The notes: generated by a model from the letters alone, not told the origin. 64,000 nucleotides of DNA from an uncultured Bacteroidales bacterium (GCA_944323805.1 CALUTW010000003.1:1-64000), one strand, 5' to 3'. Positions 1 through 8,597 are shown, numbered from the stretch's first letter. A program made the numbers and translations.

Positions 1-57
1 AAGCCCGGCCGCGCCGATGGTACTGCCCCACCAGGTGGGAGAGTAGGCCGCTGCCGC
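1..57 (+). rRNA. rrf: 5S ribosomal RNA, 3' part only
   Basis: The first bases match the 3' half of bacterial 5S rRNA: the GCGCCGATGGTACTGC strand, a short loop, then GTGGGAGAGTAGG followed by the closing CGCTGCC strand. The 5' half lies outside the window, so an rRNA operon probably ends here. A strong intrinsic terminator follows at once. The exact 3' end is uncertain by a few bases. Confidence 0.85.
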
Positions 58-65
58 TTTTTGCA

Positions 66-116
66 AGAGGAGGCTGACTGCACGGGATTCCGTGTCTTCA
101 GCCTCCTCTCTTTTTA
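66..116 (+). terminator. rRNA operon terminator
   Basis: A perfect 12-bp inverted repeat, AGAGGAGGCTGA at 66-77 and TCAGCCTCCTCT at 98-109, is followed by a T-rich run at 111-115. This is an intrinsic terminator directly after the 5S rRNA. Confidence 0.85.
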
Positions 117-400
117 TCCCGCCCCCTCTGCTTTTATCCAGTGTCCCCCTCTTCTTATCCTGTCCTCTTTTTCCCTATCCTCTCCCTGTCCCTCCCGGCC
201 GCCCCCATCCTCTTCTGGTCACTATCCAGTACCCGAACTATCTATCCTGTATCGCATCTGTCCCATCTATCCCATCTATCGCATCATCCTCATCCTATGC
301 CCGCATCCATTCTATCCTGCCATCCTGACCCTCGCATCCTTCCCGGGATATGATTGGCATGACTGCATCTATCCTTCCCTCCCATCTACCCTCCTAGTAC
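117..400. other. Gene-free polypyrimidine-biased tract
   Basis: The plus strand is strongly C/T rich, with recurring ATCC, CCTCT and CATCTATCC words. Open frames across it translate to Pro/Ser-rich low-complexity sequence, overlap one another and have no recognisable domain, so I do not call a gene. It lies between the rRNA terminator and the 53-bp repeat cluster. Confidence 0.6.
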
Positions 401-408
401 GACTCGCC

Positions 409-630
409 CAGGTACACCTGTCATGGTTCTGCCGCGTTTCCGTGCCAGGTGTCGCTCCCGGATGGTCCACCTGCCACGCTTTCCGTGGATTTCTGTCCCA
501 GGAGTGGCATCGGCGGGTACACTTTGCATGGTTCTGCCGCATTTTCGTGGCAGGTGTCGCTCCAGAATGGCCCACCTATCGCATTTTCGTGCGTTTTTGT
601 GGCAGATGTCACGCAGGAGTAGTCCACCAG
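409..630. repeat. 53-bp imperfect tandem repeats, cluster A
   Basis: Units with a period of about 53 bp start at 445, 498 and 551, with partial units on both sides. Each carries a CCAGGTGTCGCTCC-like block, an ATGGTCCACCTGCCACG-like block and a TTTCCGTGGATTTCTG-like block. The same unit recurs about 22 kb away at 22261-22411. Open frames on both strands across it are a by-product of the repeat. There are no spacers, so it is not a CRISPR array. Confidence 0.75.
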
Positions 631-718
631 ACAAGCCCAGTCAATGCGACGGAGCTTAGCAGGACCAGGAGACAAGGGAAGCCGGGGAAGAGGAGGTGCG
701 GGGCGGGCCTGGGAGAAT

Positions 719-760
719 GTGAATCTGTGAATGTGAGTCTGTGAATGTGAGTCTGTGAAT
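719..760. repeat. 14-bp direct repeats
   Basis: Two perfect copies of GTGAATGTGAGTCT are flanked by diverged copies (GTGAATCT before, GTGAATATGAATCC after). They lie just upstream of the nitroreductase gene. No function can be assigned. Confidence 0.7.
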
Positions 761-836
761 ATGAATCCGGCGGTAATGCGGTGCATATTCTGGAGAAATT
801 TTCTTAAATTTACCGCAAGATTTTTATCGGAAACAT

Positions 837-1373
837 ATGACTTTAAACGAGATTTTCGAGAGAAGGGTAAGTATCAGAACGTTTGACGCTTCGAAGCGTA
901 TTCCGCATGAAACACTGGTAGAGATTATTTCTGCGACATCTCTTGCTCCTTCATGGAAAAACAGCCAGACAGCGAGATATTATGTAGCTGAATCACAGGA
1001 GAAGATAAATGAGATTCTGGCCGCATTCCCCCCAAGGAACGCCTCCAATGCATCCGGGGCATCGGCACTTGTAGTGACGGCCTATGTTAAGGATGTGGCA
1101 GGGTACAGCAGGGAAGGCAATCCTGACAATGAATTGGGCAACGGATGGGGAATCTATGATTCAGGTATCAGCAATGCATATGTAGTGCTTAAATCCGCTG
1201 AACTCGGAGTAGATTCTCTCATTATGGGAATCCGTGATGCCGAGGCCATCCGTAAGGCTTTTGATATCCCTGACAATCAGGACGTGCTTTCGGTCATAGC
1301 TCTCGGATACCGGACTTCGGCGCCGTCCCGTCCCCAGAGGAAACCTCTTGAGGAAATCTGCATCTTTGAATAG
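837..1373 (+). CDS. Nitroreductase family protein
   Basis: A 178-residue flavoprotein of the nitroreductase superfamily, expected to bind FMN and use NAD(P)H to reduce nitro-aromatics, quinones or similar substrates in the cytosol. The family pattern is clear: an N-terminal SIRTF motif (residues 12-16) for FMN phosphate binding, APSWKNSQTA (about 37-46), a central helical stretch GISNAYVVLKSAELG, and IALGYR near the C-terminus. The length is typical of the short nitroreductases. The ATG at 837 is the first start in frame. It stands alone, separated from the biotin genes by a 460-bp leader. The substrate cannot be inferred. Confidence 0.9.
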   Translation: MTLNEIFERRVSIRTFDASKRIPHETLVEIISATSLAPSWKNSQTARYYVAESQEKINEILAAFPPRNASNASGASALVVTAYVKDVAGYSREGNPDNELGNGWGIYDSGISNAYVVLKSAELGVDSLIMGIRDAEAIRKAFDIPDNQDVLSVIALGYRTSAPSRPQRKPLEEICIFE

Positions 1374-1835
1374 CCAGGAAGGAAAATGGTACCCGTCTGG
1401 CCGGGCCGAAGAAAAACCAATGCACATGAGGAATTACCGATGAACATGTTTCGCAACAGATATCGGATGTCATCTCTCCGCTTCAGGCGGTGGAGCAGGC
1501 ATGCATATGCAGCATTCTGCTCGATCGGGAGACATGTGACCATCGGTCATCTGGCGGCAGGCATAGCGGATGCCTCCTTGCGGAAAGAGAAGTCTGTGCA
1601 TACAGCCCCGAAAGCCGCATTTTTACTTTCCTCAGTCTGTCGGACAGGAGCAGAGCCGGATGATGATGCACCTCCAGGGCTTGTATTATGTGAAATATGT
1701 ACTTTGCCGGCTTTTGCCGGACAATCAGATATACAGTCTGCAGGAGACTTGCGTCCTTGCAGCGCTGTTGTTGTGTAAAGTGGTCTGGAGACAGGAGTGT
1801 CCCCGGATCACTTTTTTATTTGACAGGATGATGCC
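1374..1835. other. Long gene-poor leader before the biotin genes
   Basis: No gene here is well supported. A 130-codon frame at 1386-1778 has no recognisable domain. Another plus-strand frame, about 1430-1655, has codon use like the neighbours and reads as an amphipathic peptide (DEHVSQQISDVISPLQAVEQ), but has no start codon and ends in stops. It could be a decayed gene. The segment ends in a hairpin with a T-run at 1780-1817. Confidence 0.45.
1780..1817 (+). terminator. Intrinsic terminator or attenuator before bioB
   Basis: GTGGTCTGGAGACA (1780-1793) can pair with TGTCCCCGGATCAC (1798-1811) around a GGAG loop. The stem has 14 positions with two G-T wobbles and one mismatch, and TTTTTT follows at 1812-1817. 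It sits about 20-45 bases upstream of the bioB start. It may end transcription from the upstream leader, or it may control entry into the bio operon. Confidence 0.6.
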
Positions 1836-1859
1836 ATGCGGCAGAAAATATACAGACAT

Positions 1860-2822
1860 ATGAAAATAACAGAAACTGTAGACATGATTATCGAGTCTTC
1901 CGGCCTTGACACCGGAAAAGCGCTCGATTATGCGGAAAATATACCTCTTGATGAATTGCTGGAGATGGCAAGGCAGGTCAAGGACAGATGCTGTCCGCTG
2001 AAATTCGACACCTGTTCGATTGTCAATGCGAAATCAGGAAGATGTTCCGAGGACTGCAAATGGTGTGCACAGTCGGCCCGTTTCCGGACAGGTGTACATG
2101 AATATCCATTGCTCGCTCCGGAGAAGCTACTTGAAGCGGCGCAGGCATGCAAATCAAAGGGGATAGGGAGATTTTCAATCGTGACGAGCGGAAAGCGCTT
2201 GAATAGGAGCGAGATTGACGGTATCTGCCGGGCGGCGGAACTTATAGGCAGGGAATGTGGAATATACCTGTGCCTGTCGGGGGGACTTCTTGACGAGGCC
2301 GACATGAGGAGATTGAAAGACTCGGGAATCATGAGATACCATTGTAATCTCGAGACGGCACCGTCGTATTTCGGCCGGCTCTGCACAACACATTCGCAGC
2401 ATCAGAAAATAGAAACACTGCGTGCTGCAGAGAAAGCCGGGATGGAAATATGCAGCGGGGGGATAATCGGTATGGGCGAGACTATGGCACAGAGGATTGA
2501 AATGGCTGCATTACTGAGGTCTCTGGGTGTAGAATCGGTACCGGTTAACATACTTTCCCCTATCAAGGGGTCTGCACTTGAGTCCCAGCCGCTCATTTCA
2601 GAGGAAGAGATACTCCGGACTGTTGCGGTTTTCCGCCTTATGATGCCTCGTGCCTATCTGCGGTTTGCCGGTGGACGTGCCAGACTTTCCGAAGAAACGA
2701 TTATGACGGCATTGAAGACAGGAATCAATGCGGCGATTATAGGGGATATGTTGACTACAGTCGGGGCGGATGTCTCTGCTGACATGGACAGGATCAGGCT
2801 TGCAGGATATGAAATGCCATGA
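1860..2822 (+). CDS. bioB: Biotin synthase
   Basis: Radical SAM enzyme that inserts sulfur into dethiobiotin, the last step of biotin synthesis. The [4Fe-4S] motif CSEDCKWC (Cys-x3-Cys-x2-Cys, residues 62-69 from this start) is present. So are the family Cys positions in YLCLSGG, YHCNLET and ICSGGIIGMGET, and the late Arg in LRFAGGRARL that supports the [2Fe-2S] cluster. At 320 residues it is close to the family length. A start at 1836 would add eight residues. I prefer 1860 because the earlier ATG lies very close to the T-run of the upstream hairpin. It is the first gene of a bioB-bioA-bioD cluster, with bioA 44 bp downstream. Confidence 0.95.
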   Translation: MKITETVDMIIESSGLDTGKALDYAENIPLDELLEMARQVKDRCCPLKFDTCSIVNAKSGRCSEDCKWCAQSARFRTGVHEYPLLAPEKLLEAAQACKSKGIGRFSIVTSGKRLNRSEIDGICRAAELIGRECGIYLCLSGGLLDEADMRRLKDSGIMRYHCNLETAPSYFGRLCTTHSQHQKIETLRAAEKAGMEICSGGIIGMGETMAQRIEMAALLRSLGVESVPVNILSPIKGSALESQPLISEEEILRTVAVFRLMMPRAYLRFAGGRARLSEETIMTALKTGINAAIIGDMLTTVGADVSADMDRIRLAGYEMP

Positions 2823-2866
2823 CCGGCAGTAACGGACATGTTACAATTAAGCAGACAATATGATAT

Positions 2867-4174
2867 ATGGAATCAAAGGATATGGATATCGGGAAAATTA
2901 CAGACAGGTTTGACAGGGAGCATCTGTGGCATCCGTATGCATCGGCTACGGAGCCTCTGCCCTCATATAAGGTCCGGGAGGCACACGGATGTACAATCGT
3001 TCTTGAGGATGGGACGGAACTCACTGACGGGATGTCTTCGTGGTGGTGTGCAATACATGGCTATAACCACCCTGTGCTGAATGAGGCGATAAGGCGCCAG
3101 ACGGAGAAGATGTCGCACATTATGTTCGGAGGACTGACCCATGAGCCGGCAATCTCGCTTGGAAAGGCATTGATGAAGATATTGCCGGATGAATTCAGCC
3201 ACATATTCTACGCTGACAGCGGCTCAGTTGCAGTTGAAGTCGCGATGAAAATGGCTGTACAGTACCATTATGCAAAAGGGAATCCCCGCAAATCAAATTT
3301 TGTTACCATAAGGTCTGGCTATCATGGAGATACATGGAATGCCATGTCTGTATGCGATCCTGTCACAGGGATGCACAGCATATTCGGCTCATCGCTTCCT
3401 GTCCGTTATTTTGTTCCGTCCCCGCGCAGCCGGTTCGGAGAGGAATGGCGGCAGGATGATACCTTTCCACTGGAGAAAGTGCTCGAGGAGCATCATGCCG
3501 ATATTGCGGCATTGATTCTTGAGCCTGTCGTACAAGGCGCAGGCGGGATGTGGTTCTACAATCCGGAATATATCAGGCAGGCTGTGTCCATGTGCCGCAG
3601 ATATGACGTACTGGTCATCTTTGACGAAATCGCCACAGGTTTCGGCCGTACAGGGAAGCTTTTTGCATGGGAACATGCAGGTGTGCTTCCGGATATCATG
3701 TGCATCGGGAAGTCGCTTACCGGAGGGTATATGACCCTGTCGGCAGTCCTTACAAATGATGACGTTGCCGGGACGATATCCGGGAATTATCCATATGCAT
3801 TCATGCATGGGCCTACATTCATGGCCAATCCTCTCGCGTGTTCCGTGGCGCGTGCAAGCATTGAACTTCTTCTTGAAATGGACTGGAAAGGAAAGGTCTC
3901 TGCTATTGAAAGCCAGATGAAAAGGGAGCTTGCCCCGGCTGCATCATTCCCGGCTGTCTCGGATGTAAGAGTACTCGGGGCAATAGGTGTAATAGAGATG
4001 AAAGAGCCTGTGGACATGGCGTGGATACAGCGCAGGTTTATTGAGGAGGGGGTATGGGTACGTCCTTTCGGAAGACTCGTATACATCATGCCTCCATTTG
4101 TCATAACTCCTGAAGAACTTTCCAGGCTGACATCGGCGCTGCTGAAAATCACTCGCGAGGCATCGCGTATCTGA
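2867..4174 (+). CDS. bioA: Adenosylmethionine-8-amino-7-oxononanoate aminotransferase
   Basis: PLP-dependent class III aminotransferase that converts KAPA to DAPA with S-adenosylmethionine as amino donor. The order of motifs is that of BioA: WHPYAS near the N-terminus, [40 protein letters not shown], and the PLP lysine in [15 protein letters not shown] (Lys282). Its 435 residues match the family. The ATG at 2867 gives a normal N-terminus. It lies between bioB and bioD in the same direction with short gaps, consistent with one transcript. Confidence 0.95.
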   Translation: MESKDMDIGKITDRFDREHLWHPYASATEPLPSYKVREAHGCTIVLEDGTELTDGMSSWWCAIHGYNHPVLNEAIRRQTEKMSHIMFGGLTHEPAISLGKALMKILPDEFSHIFYADSGSVAVEVAMKMAVQYHYAKGNPRKSNFVTIRSGYHGDTWNAMSVCDPVTGMHSIFGSSLPVRYFVPSPRSRFGEEWRQDDTFPLEKVLEEHHADIAALILEPVVQGAGGMWFYNPEYIRQAVSMCRRYDVLVIFDEIATGFGRTGKLFAWEHAGVLPDIMCIGKSLTGGYMTLSAVLTNDDVAGTISGNYPYAFMHGPTFMANPLACSVARASIELLLEMDWKGKVSAIESQMKRELAPAASFPAVSDVRVLGAIGVIEMKEPVDMAWIQRRFIEEGVWVRPFGRLVYIMPPFVITPEELSRLTSALLKITREASRI

Positions 4175-4203
4175 CTATGAAAAACGTATAGCGAAGAAAT
4201 TAT

Positions 4204-4845
4204 ATGGAAAATAATGTGTTTTTTGTAAGCGGTACGGATACCGGGGTGGGGAAAAGTTATGCTACAGGGTATCTTGCAAGGCTATGGAATGAGTCGGGAC
4301 GCAGGACAGTCACTCAGAAACTGGTCCAGACGGGGAATACCGGCGTGTCGGAAGATATCGAGGTTCACAGAAGGATAATGGGGTGCGGTTTCTTGCCTGA
4401 GGATGATGCAAGACTGACAATGCCGGAAATCTATTCATATCCGTGCTCCCCGCACCTTGCCGCCGAAATTGACGGCAGGCCTATAGACTTTGCAGGGATA
4501 GAGTACTGTACCGCCGAACTCAGCGAAAGGTTCGATGCCGTGCTTCTTGAAGGTGCAGGGGGGCTGATGGTGCCTCTGACAAGGACTTTGCTGACCTTGG
4601 ACTATGTCGCGTCAAAAGGCTATCCTCTCATACTGGTAACTTCCGGCAAGCTTGGCAGCATCAATCACACACTGCTTAGCCTGGAGGCTGCAAAACGGCA
4701 TGGACTCAGACTGAAAATGCTTATGTTCAATATGTTTCCCCATGAAGATGATATGACAATCTCATATGATACCGAGCAATATCTCAAGGATTGTCTGGCC
4801 GCACACTTCCCGGATGCAGAATATATGACAGTGCCTCTGCTATGA
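4204..4845 (+). CDS. bioD: Dethiobiotin synthetase
   Basis: ATP-dependent carboxylase that closes the ureido ring of dethiobiotin from DAPA and CO2. The N-terminus carries the BioD P-loop GTDTGVGKS (residues 10-18) and a later EGAGGLMVPL motif holds catalytic and DAPA-binding residues. Its 213 residues are normal for the family. It starts 29 bp after bioA and is the last bio gene here: bioF, bioC and bioH are absent from the window. A convergent SRP RNA gene lies just downstream. Confidence 0.93.
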   Translation: MENNVFFVSGTDTGVGKSYATGYLARLWNESGRRTVTQKLVQTGNTGVSEDIEVHRRIMGCGFLPEDDARLTMPEIYSYPCSPHLAAEIDGRPIDFAGIEYCTAELSERFDAVLLEGAGGLMVPLTRTLLTLDYVASKGYPLILVTSGKLGSINHTLLSLEAAKRHGLRLKMLMFNMFPHEDDMTISYDTEQYLKDCLAAHFPDAEYMTVPLL

Positions 4846-4892
4846 CCATGTGCAGCCGGACCGGGACAGGGTAGGGGATATATACGAAAAAA

Positions 4893-4989
4893 GGGTAAGC
4901 TTATTACATCGCACCGCTACAACCTCCTACCCTTGCTGCCTTCCGGCCCTGGGGGAATTCAGAGGGAGCTGGTCGTGTAAGACTTACCC
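4893..4989 (-). ncRNA. ffs: Signal recognition particle RNA (4.5S type)
   Basis: On the minus strand the sequence folds as one long hairpin of about 97 nt. The ends GGGTAAGTCTTAC and GTAATAAGCTTACCC pair. The apical part contains the diagnostic CCAGGGCCGGAAGGCAGCAAGG with its GGAA tetraloop and the asymmetric loop bound by Ffh. A matching Bacteroidota promoter lies directly upstream. It is encoded between bioD and cdd. Confidence 0.95.
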
Positions 4990-4993
4990 GATG

Positions 4994-5023
4994 CAAAGAT
5001 AGCCAAATTTTCTTGATTACAAA
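4994..5023 (-). promoter_or_regulatory. Promoter of the SRP RNA gene
   Basis: Read on the minus strand, TATCTTTG (5001 to 4994) matches the Bacteroidota -7 element TAnnTTTG, and TTTG (5023 to 5020) lies 18 bp upstream. The RNA 5' end follows within a few bases. Confidence 0.75.
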
Positions 5024-5084
5024 AAATAATCGGCTTCCGACGGTCGCGGTCAACAGTTGATGGCGGGCACTGACATGCACGTCC

Positions 5085-5561
5085 TTATTTCAGGCTGTCG
5101 AAGATGAGAGGGAGGATATCGTCCACCTTGCTGAATTTCCATATCTTTTCAGCACCTGCCATGATTATCTCCATCGGTCTGCCGCTGCGGCTCTGGTATT
5201 CAGCCATTACCTGACGGCATGCACCGCATGGTGTGGCAGGTATGGGGCATAGCTTCCCGTTCTGGATGGCCGCTATTGCTATGGCTTCCATTGCTGCATC
5301 AGGGTAATGGGCGGCGGCATAAAACATTGCGGTTCTTTCCGCGCAAAGTCCGGATGGAAAGGCCATGTTCTCCTGGTTTGCCCCTGTGACAATTTCCCCG
5401 TTGGATAGCCTGACAGCTGCTCCTACGTTGAAATGGGAGTACGGGGTATATGCGTTGCCGGCAGCCTTGACAGCTGCTTCCGCCAGTTTCCTGTCCGGCC
5501 CGCTCATCTGCTCTGGGCAGTCGTATTCGATATAGCTGATGGAAATCTTCTTGTCGGTCAT
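5085..5561 (-). CDS. cdd: Cytidine deaminase
   Basis: Zinc enzyme that deaminates cytidine and deoxycytidine to the uridine forms in pyrimidine salvage. The family motifs are SHFNVGAA, GANQEN, CAERTA (zinc Cys and catalytic Glu) and PCGACRQ (two further zinc Cys). At 158 residues it fits the tetrameric class with a short N-terminal extension. It is transcribed divergently from mnmA and appears to be a single-gene unit. Confidence 0.94.
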   Translation of the reverse strand: MTDKKISISYIEYDCPEQMSGPDRKLAEAAVKAAGNAYTPYSHFNVGAAVRLSNGEIVTGANQENMAFPSGLCAERTAMFYAAAHYPDAAMEAIAIAAIQNGKLCPIPATPCGACRQVMAEYQSRSGRPMEIIMAGAEKIWKFSKVDDILPLIFDSLK

Positions 5562-5602
5562 GGCAATTCCGTTTTAGTGTCAATATATTCCGCGCTAAAT
5601 GC

Positions 5603-5610
5603 TATATTTG
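5603..5610 (+). promoter_or_regulatory. Candidate -7 element for mnmA
   Basis: TATATTTG matches TAnnTTTG and is followed by GCATC. It implies a 5' leader of about 115 nt before the mnmA start. Confidence 0.5.
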
Positions 5611-5726
5611 CATCGGATTATTGCAGCATCAGTAACAAATATAAGAATTTTCTGTCTTTCAAGTCTGATTTTGACCTGAAAAGGGTAAAAATAGCTTGCT
5701 GCCGGCTTGTCAGCAGAGAGAATGTC

Positions 5727-7205
5727 ATGCATATGAAAGTGTGTATCGGACTGTCAGGTGGAGTCGATTCCAGTGTCGCTGCTCTTCTTCTGAAGAGGGC
5801 CGGATATGATGTGTTTGCGCTTTTCATGCAGAACTGGCATGATACGGCCGGCACACTGCATGGCGACTGCGAGTGGGAGGAAGACCGTTTTGTCGCAGAA
5901 ATGGTGGCAAGGAAGATAGGGATACCATTCTATTTTGTAGACTTGAGCGGGGAATACCGCAGGCGCGTGGTCGACTACATGTTCGATGAATACTCCAAGG
6001 GCAGGACGCCCAATCCTGATGTCCTGTGCAACAGGGAGATAAAGTTTGACGCATTCATGAAATGCGCAATGAAGATGGGCGCTGACTATGTCGCTACAGG
6101 ACATTATTGCAGAAAGGATGAGATTGCCGGTCCGGACGGGAAGCCGGTATACCGGATATTTGCCGGGACCGACCCCAACAAGGACCAGAGCTATTTCCTC
6201 TGCCAGCTGACACAGGACCAGCTTGCAAGGGCTCTTTTTCCCATAGGCGATATCGGGAAGCCGGACGTCAGGAGGATTGCCCGGGAGGCCGACCTGCCGT
6301 CTGCCGACAAGAAGGATTCACAGGGGATATGTTTTGTCGGCAAGGTGGACCTCCCCGTTTTCCTGCAGCAGAAACTCAAGCCGTCGGAAGGGGATATCGT
6401 TGAAGTATATGATGCATATTTTGACGATGACAGGCATTACAGGCAAGTCGTCTCGATACTGGAGTCATTGAAGCGGGATGATTTTGAGGGTAATGTGCCT
6501 CTCGTTACCGATTATATATCGGAGACAAGGTCATTTTCAGGAAATCAGACCCCACAACAGGCGGAAGGGAAGGTCAATGACTTGAATGAACGGTCTGTAA
6601 AAGGAAATCCGGAGAATGAAGGCGGATGCTCCGGGGAGTCCGGATTTTCCCGCGAAAAGATTGCCGGGCTGACGGACGATGAGCTGCTTCTGCTTTCCGC
6701 TCCGGTCGTCTACGATATAGGATTTGAGACGGAGACATACAGGTCCGGCAAGAAGCACATCAAAAAGACCCGGTATAAGGACAACCCGTACGGGAAAATA
6801 GTAGGAAAGCATGACGGGGCACAATTCTATACGATAGGACAGAGGAAGGGCCTGAATGTGGGAGGCCATAAGGATTCATTGTTTGTCATAGGGACGGACA
6901 TTGCCTCAAATACGGTCTATGTGGGAGAAGGACACCGGCATAAGGGCCTGTCCCGCAGTTGCCTGAGAATTACCCCGGAGGATGTCCACTGGATAAGGGA
7001 GGATATCCCGATGTCTCCGGGGGATATCCGCAGGTACAGAGTAAGGATCCGCTATCGGCAGCCATTGCAGGATGCTACGCTTATAATGAGAGGGAACGGG
7101 CTGTTCATCCTGTTTGATTCCCCGCAGAGAGGGATTACACCCGGGCAGTTTGCCGTATGGTACGACAATGACGAAATGGTCGGCTCAGGTGTAATATCAA
7201 GGTAA
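5727..7205 (+). CDS. mnmA: tRNA-specific 2-thiouridylase with long insertion
   Basis: Enzyme that thiolates U34 of tRNA-Lys, -Glu and -Gln. The N-terminal PP-loop reads SGGVDSS. The two catalytic cysteines occur in NPDVLCNREIKF and SQGICFVG. TGHY, KDQSYFL and HDGAQFYTIGQRKGL are standard MnmA signatures. At about 490 residues it is roughly 120 longer than E. coli MnmA. The extra length lies between GDIV and GKIVGKHDG (about 6402-6790) and is charged and partly low complexity. MHMKV at 5727 or MKV at 5733 is the likely start; the frame extends further upstream without support. Its 3' end overlaps the convergent flavoprotein gene by 9 bp. Confidence 0.9.
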   Translation: MHMKVCIGLSGGVDSSVAALLLKRAGYDVFALFMQNWHDTAGTLHGDCEWEEDRFVAEMVARKIGIPFYFVDLSGEYRRRVVDYMFDEYSKGRTPNPDVLCNREIKFDAFMKCAMKMGADYVATGHYCRKDEIAGPDGKPVYRIFAGTDPNKDQSYFLCQLTQDQLARALFPIGDIGKPDVRRIAREADLPSADKKDSQGICFVGKVDLPVFLQQKLKPSEGDIVEVYDAYFDDDRHYRQVVSILESLKRDDFEGNVPLVTDYISETRSFSGNQTPQQAEGKVNDLNERSVKGNPENEGGCSGESGFSREKIAGLTDDELLLLSAPVVYDIGFETETYRSGKKHIKKTRYKDNPYGKIVGKHDGAQFYTIGQRKGLNVGGHKDSLFVIGTDIASNTVYVGEGHRHKGLSRSCLRITPEDVHWIREDIPMSPGDIRRYRVRIRYRQPLQDATLIMRGNGLFILFDSPQRGITPGQFAVWYDNDEMVGSGVISR

Positions 7206-8597
7206 TATGAGGCTCCGTGCTGCGGACTGGCCTGCAAGCATTCCGGTAGAGAATGCTGTCTGAAGATTGTATCCTCCGGTATCTCCGTCAAGGTCAATGA
7301 TTTCGCCTGCAAAATACAGTCCTGGGCAGAGCTTTGACTCCATTTTCCTGGCATTGATTTCGTCTGTCGATATGCCTCCGGCTGTTATGACGCATCGTTC
7401 GTAGCCTACGAAGCCGCGGATATTCATTTTCCAGTTCTTGAGCCTTGCAGCAAGGGTCTTGTGGTCGATGCCCTGGTTGCATCTTCTGAATCCCTGGACA
7501 ATTGATGCCGGGAGCAGCTTCCCGAGCAGGACCCGGAACCTGTCATTGTAGGTTTTCCCGATGCTTCTCCTGTCCTCAGCTATCTCCTGCCAGAGCGACC
7601 TTATCCTTTTGTCCAGGGCATCTGCCGATACCGCAGGTTTCAGGTCAATCGAGATTGATGCCTTGCTTCCGTTCATTACGGCATTGACGCATCTCCTGCT
7701 GACCTTGAAGCCTATGGACCCTTCTATGCCTCCGTCCGTAAAGTCCATGTCTCCGAATTCTTCCTGCACGCATGCCCCGTCAATATAGAGGGCAAGAGAT
7801 ACGTTCTTGAGCTGGTTCCCGTTCAGCAGCGACCCTGTCTCGGAAAGGGGTACGGACCTGTCGATATGTCCTTTCAGTCCGGAGCCGCTGTCTGCCTGTC
7901 CGGCTCCTGACATGTCCTTGTAGCCTTCCGGGACTATTGCGGTCAATGACGGGAAACAGGTCCTGACATTGTGCCTGAACTGCCTTGCCCATCCGTATCC
8001 GTCTCCTGTAGAGCCAGTCCCGGGATATGAGAGTCCGCCTGTAGCGATGACCAGTCTCCTGCACAGGAATTCCTTTCCGTTGCGGCATGTTATGCGGAAC
8101 CGGACAGCATCCGGATCTCCGGCGTCCGCAATGTCCCCGGTGGCGTTGCCGTCCGGGTCAATGAGGGAAATCCCGGAGACTTCGCATCCGGTCTCGATGT
8201 GTGCCCCTGCATCTGTTGCGGCCTTGACAAGAGTATCGGTTACATCGGCGGCGTTATGCGATGCAGGGAAGACCCGTTCTCCGCGTTCTGTGACAGTCTC
8301 AAGCCCATGGCTGTTGAAGAATTCTATGGTTGCAGCGGTGCTGAGATTGTAGAATGCATGTTTCAGCGGGCCGGCTTTCGGATGGATGTGCTCCGAGAAC
8401 TCGTTCCACTGTCTTGTATTTGTGATGTTGCACCTGCCTTTGCCTGTTATCATTATCTTCCTGCCAGGTCTCGGCATCTTTTCAAGTACGGTGACTGTCC
8501 TGTCCTGGCCGCCTGCCGCAAATATCCCGGCTGCACCTGCCGCTGCCATCAGTCCGGCAGCCCCTCCTCCAATGATAATAATGTCGTTAATTGCCAT
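7197..8597 (-). CDS. Flavoprotein of the HI0933/YhiN family
   Basis: A 466-residue FAD-dependent oxidoreductase of the HI0933-like family. Reaction and substrate are not established for most members. The N-terminal dinucleotide-binding motif is IIGGGAAGLMAA, followed by KIMITGKGRCNITN, a family signature. ATGGLSYPGTGSTGDGY sits mid-protein, and the C-terminus has FAGEIIDLDGDTGGYNLQTAFSTG, which binds FAD again. It is somewhat longer than usual because of a Gly/Ser-rich segment around residues 225-245. It is convergent with mnmA and apparently transcribed alone. Confidence 0.88.
   Translation of the reverse strand: MAINDIIIIGGGAAGLMAAAGAAGIFAAGGQDRTVTVLEKMPRPGRKIMITGKGRCNITNTRQWNEFSEHIHPKAGPLKHAFYNLSTAATIEFFNSHGLETVTERGERVFPASHNAADVTDTLVKAATDAGAHIETGCEVSGISLIDPDGNATGDIADAGDPDAVRFRITCRNGKEFLCRRLVIATGGLSYPGTGSTGDGYGWARQFRHNVRTCFPSLTAIVPEGYKDMSGAGQADSGSGLKGHIDRSVPLSETGSLLNGNQLKNVSLALYIDGACVQEEFGDMDFTDGGIEGSIGFKVSRRCVNAVMNGSKASISIDLKPAVSADALDKRIRSLWQEIAEDRRSIGKTYNDRFRVLLGKLLPASIVQGFRRCNQGIDHKTLAARLKNWKMNIRGFVGYERCVITAGGISTDEINARKMESKLCPGLYFAGEIIDLDGDTGGYNLQTAFSTGMLAGQSAARSLILP

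Noticed and set aside
409..630. A possible CRISPR array
   Set aside because: Units are directly tandem and imperfect, with no unique spacers, and no cas genes are in the window.
61..744. A 227-codon open frame in the region after the rRNA
   Set aside because: It starts inside the rRNA terminator and runs through the polypyrimidine tract and 53-bp repeats. The translation is low complexity and repeat-derived.
1386..1778. A 130-codon gene in the bioB leader
   Set aside because: No recognisable domain, unusual residue content, and another frame over the same DNA looks at least as coding-like.
5433..5726. An N-terminal extension of MnmA of about 98 residues
   Set aside because: The upstream frame overlaps the divergent cdd gene and a promoter, has no matching family sequence, and MnmA proteins begin at the PP-loop.
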